64,000 nucleotides of DNA from Pseudomonas graminis (GTDB lineage Bacteria > Pseudomonadota > Gammaproteobacteria > Pseudomonadales > Pseudomonadaceae). The DNA lies in NCBI RefSeq assembly GCF_001705435.1, contig NZ_MDEN01000052.1:85877-149876 (forward strand). The letters run 5' to 3'. The notes beneath the pieces were generated by a model that made no database searches, was not told where the DNA came from, and saw only the letters and a list, made by a program, of their open reading frames with translations. How positions within the stretch are numbered: the stretch's first letter is position 1; each line of letters opens with the position of its first letter. Made by a program: the position numbers and the translations under genes. Shown piece by piece: positions 61,151-64,000 of the stretch.

Positions 61151-61417
61151 TCAGCCGTTGCTGCAACCGTTACCCATGACCTGATACTCAAGCACGTGGC
61201 GTTTGCCCTGCGAGTCTTCGTAAGTCATGTGCTGGGGGACGACCTGGCAGACGTCCGGCACGTCATCCACCGAAATGACCTTCGCGATATCCAGTTTAGT
61301 GGAGTAGGTGTACTCCTCGACACGCTGTTGCTGGGCGGCCACTTTCGCGCCGGATTCTTCTGCCATTGCCATGGCGCTGAAACCACAAAGAGCCATTACA
61401 ACCAGTGCAGCTTTCAT
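61151..61417 (-). CDS. DUF2790 small exported protein
   Basis: An 88-residue protein with signal peptide MKAALVVMALCGFSAMAMA and a mature part typical of pseudomonad DUF2790 proteins: EYTYSTKLDIAKVISVDDVPDVCQVVPQHM, then ARG/GLY-type YEDSQGKRHVLEYQVMGNGCSNG. Two Cys (in DVCQVV and NGCSN) probably form a disulfide. The function is unknown. The ATG at 61417 is preceded by AGAGGAAAC. Convergent with phhR. Confidence 0.9.
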   Translation of the reverse strand: MKAALVVMALCGFSAMAMAEESGAKVAAQQQRVEEYTYSTKLDIAKVISVDDVPDVCQVVPQHMTYEDSQGKRHVLEYQVMGNGCSNG

Positions 61418-61863
61418 TACTCGTTTCCTCTAAGTTGCTTCATTCACACTGCGGCGCAGAAAGTGCGGTCGACAGGGTGCACAGAATCCTTGTGGGGCTC
61501 TGAGTGAAGCGAATGATGACCGGGTGGGTTAGTTGATCGATGTCCAGCGTGGGGGCTGTTGTTAATCAATCAGTTGCCGTGTTGGCGGAACGGATTCTAT
61601 GCCCCTCTCTGGAATTCATATAGAAACCATTTTGATAAAGTCTATTGAGCAAATCGGCAACAATCGTCGTATGCAGGTTGTTGTCAGGCGCCCATGGATT
61701 CTTTGGTCGTAGCCGAGACATGAAGATTTGCCTGAAGCCGGGCACGTCACCTGCTTTCGGCGCTATGCTCGGGAGCGGTAAGACCATCGTCGAATGGCCT
61801 TTGCAGCCGTCGGCGGATACAACAGGGTCATAAAACAACAACATTTCCACCGAGGTAAGAAAG
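61418..61863. other. intergenic region upstream of acsA
   Basis: 446 bp between divergent genes, containing the acsA promoter. An AT-rich stretch around 61610-61650 stands out. The last 35 bases before acsA hold a Crc/Hfq-type motif and a GAGG ribosome binding site. The minus-strand frame at 61566-61913 runs into acsA antisense and is rejected. Confidence 0.6.
61832..61843 (+). promoter_or_regulatory. candidate Crc/Hfq site just upstream of the acsA ribosome binding site
   Basis: AAAACAACAACA contains AACAACAA, a strong AAnAAnAA match, and lies about 8 bases upstream of the GAGG of acsA. Hfq/Crc bound here would block translation when preferred carbon sources are present. Confidence 0.6.
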
Positions 61864-63819
<1,956 letters not shown>

Positions 63820-63848
63820 GGGGCGTGCTTCGTAAGATCAAGGGCGTC

Positions 63849-64000
63849 GGCCTAACGGCCTCTGTTTCGCCTTCGGCGAGTTACTTGGAAAAGCACCCCA
63901 AGTAACCAAGGGTGCTTGCTCTCGGTTGGGCCCGACTTCGTCGGGTTCCTTCACTCCGGTCTCGCTCCGTGGGCCCGCCCCGAACGGACATCCATGTCCT
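63849..64000 (+). repeat. dispersed ~240-bp hairpin repeat, copy C (cut by window end)
   Basis: The first 152 bp of a third copy. It has hairpin GGCC-TAAC-GGCC (63849-63860), invariant CGCCTTCGGCG, stem AAGCACCC/GGGTGCTT (to 63917), CCCGAC-TTC-GTCGGG, and GGACAT-CC-ATGTCC (63986-63999). The first stem differs in sequence from both other copies yet pairs perfectly. It lies 30 bp after acsA in the same orientation, with no separate terminator visible between. Confidence 0.85.

Overview
The window is about 64 kb of high-GC chromosome from a fluorescent Pseudomonas of the P. fluorescens / P. syringae lineage. This rests on the gene content (phhR-phhABC, acsA, yjcH-actP, the NAGGN osmolyte genes, a Cpx-type operon with a Spy-like gene, polyphosphate:AMP phosphotransferase) and on many REP/REPIN palindromes of the pseudomonad type (core GGCTTTAGCCGGGAAG). 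Coding density is high. I saw no rRNA, tRNA, integrase, transposase or CRISPR array.

Layout. 1-8 kb: the tail of a patatin-like phospholipase, a pirin, a hydrolase-mlaA pair, a small membrane protein, a probable CrcZ/CrcY/CrcX-type small RNA with its own sigma-54 promoter, a GH17 glucan enzyme and a betaine-type binding protein. 8-12 kb: yjcH-actP acetate uptake, then a repeat-rich stretch with a lysine-rich protein and a 52-residue DUF3309 membrane peptide. 12-19.5 kb: a short-chain dehydrogenase, a YnfA protein, a CsrA paralogue, a YheU protein, and the asnO-ngg-peptidase operon for N-acetylglutaminylglutamine amide. 19.6-26 kb: an ABC exporter with an AttH-like lipoprotein, and mnmC. 26-32 kb: a 1432-residue LRR/NEL ubiquitin-ligase toxin-like protein and pap. 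32-42 kb: yecA-like, recQ, marR-like, a FimV-like protein, a SelT/W/H protein, an LpxH-like phosphoesterase, a DUF962 protein, trkH and a nitroreductase. 42-46 kb: the cpxR / Spy-like / histidine kinase operon and yciI-yciB. 46-51 kb: PHP phosphatase-yciO-scpA-scpB, a DUF1289 protein and rluB. 51-56.6 kb: a small peptide gene with an M29-like metallopeptidase, aroP, arfB and an MFS transporter. 56.7-64 kb: phhC-phhB-phhA divergent from phhR, a DUF2790 protein and acsA.

How the genes fit together. Acetate uptake (actP) and activation (acsA) are both here. Both mRNAs carry A-rich Crc/Hfq-type motifs next to the ribosome binding site, and the window also encodes a probable Crc/Hfq-titrating sRNA. 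aroP, phhA, phhB, phhC and phhR form an aromatic amino acid uptake and catabolism set.

Most notable. (1) A roughly 240-bp dispersed repeat in three places, each time just downstream of a gene and in the gene's orientation, whose small hairpins keep pairing although their sequences differ between copies. (2) The sRNA at 4.5-4.9 kb. (3) A 45-residue RiPP-like peptide gene, a stem-loop, and an M29-like metallopeptidase gene. (4) The NEL-domain toxin-like protein.
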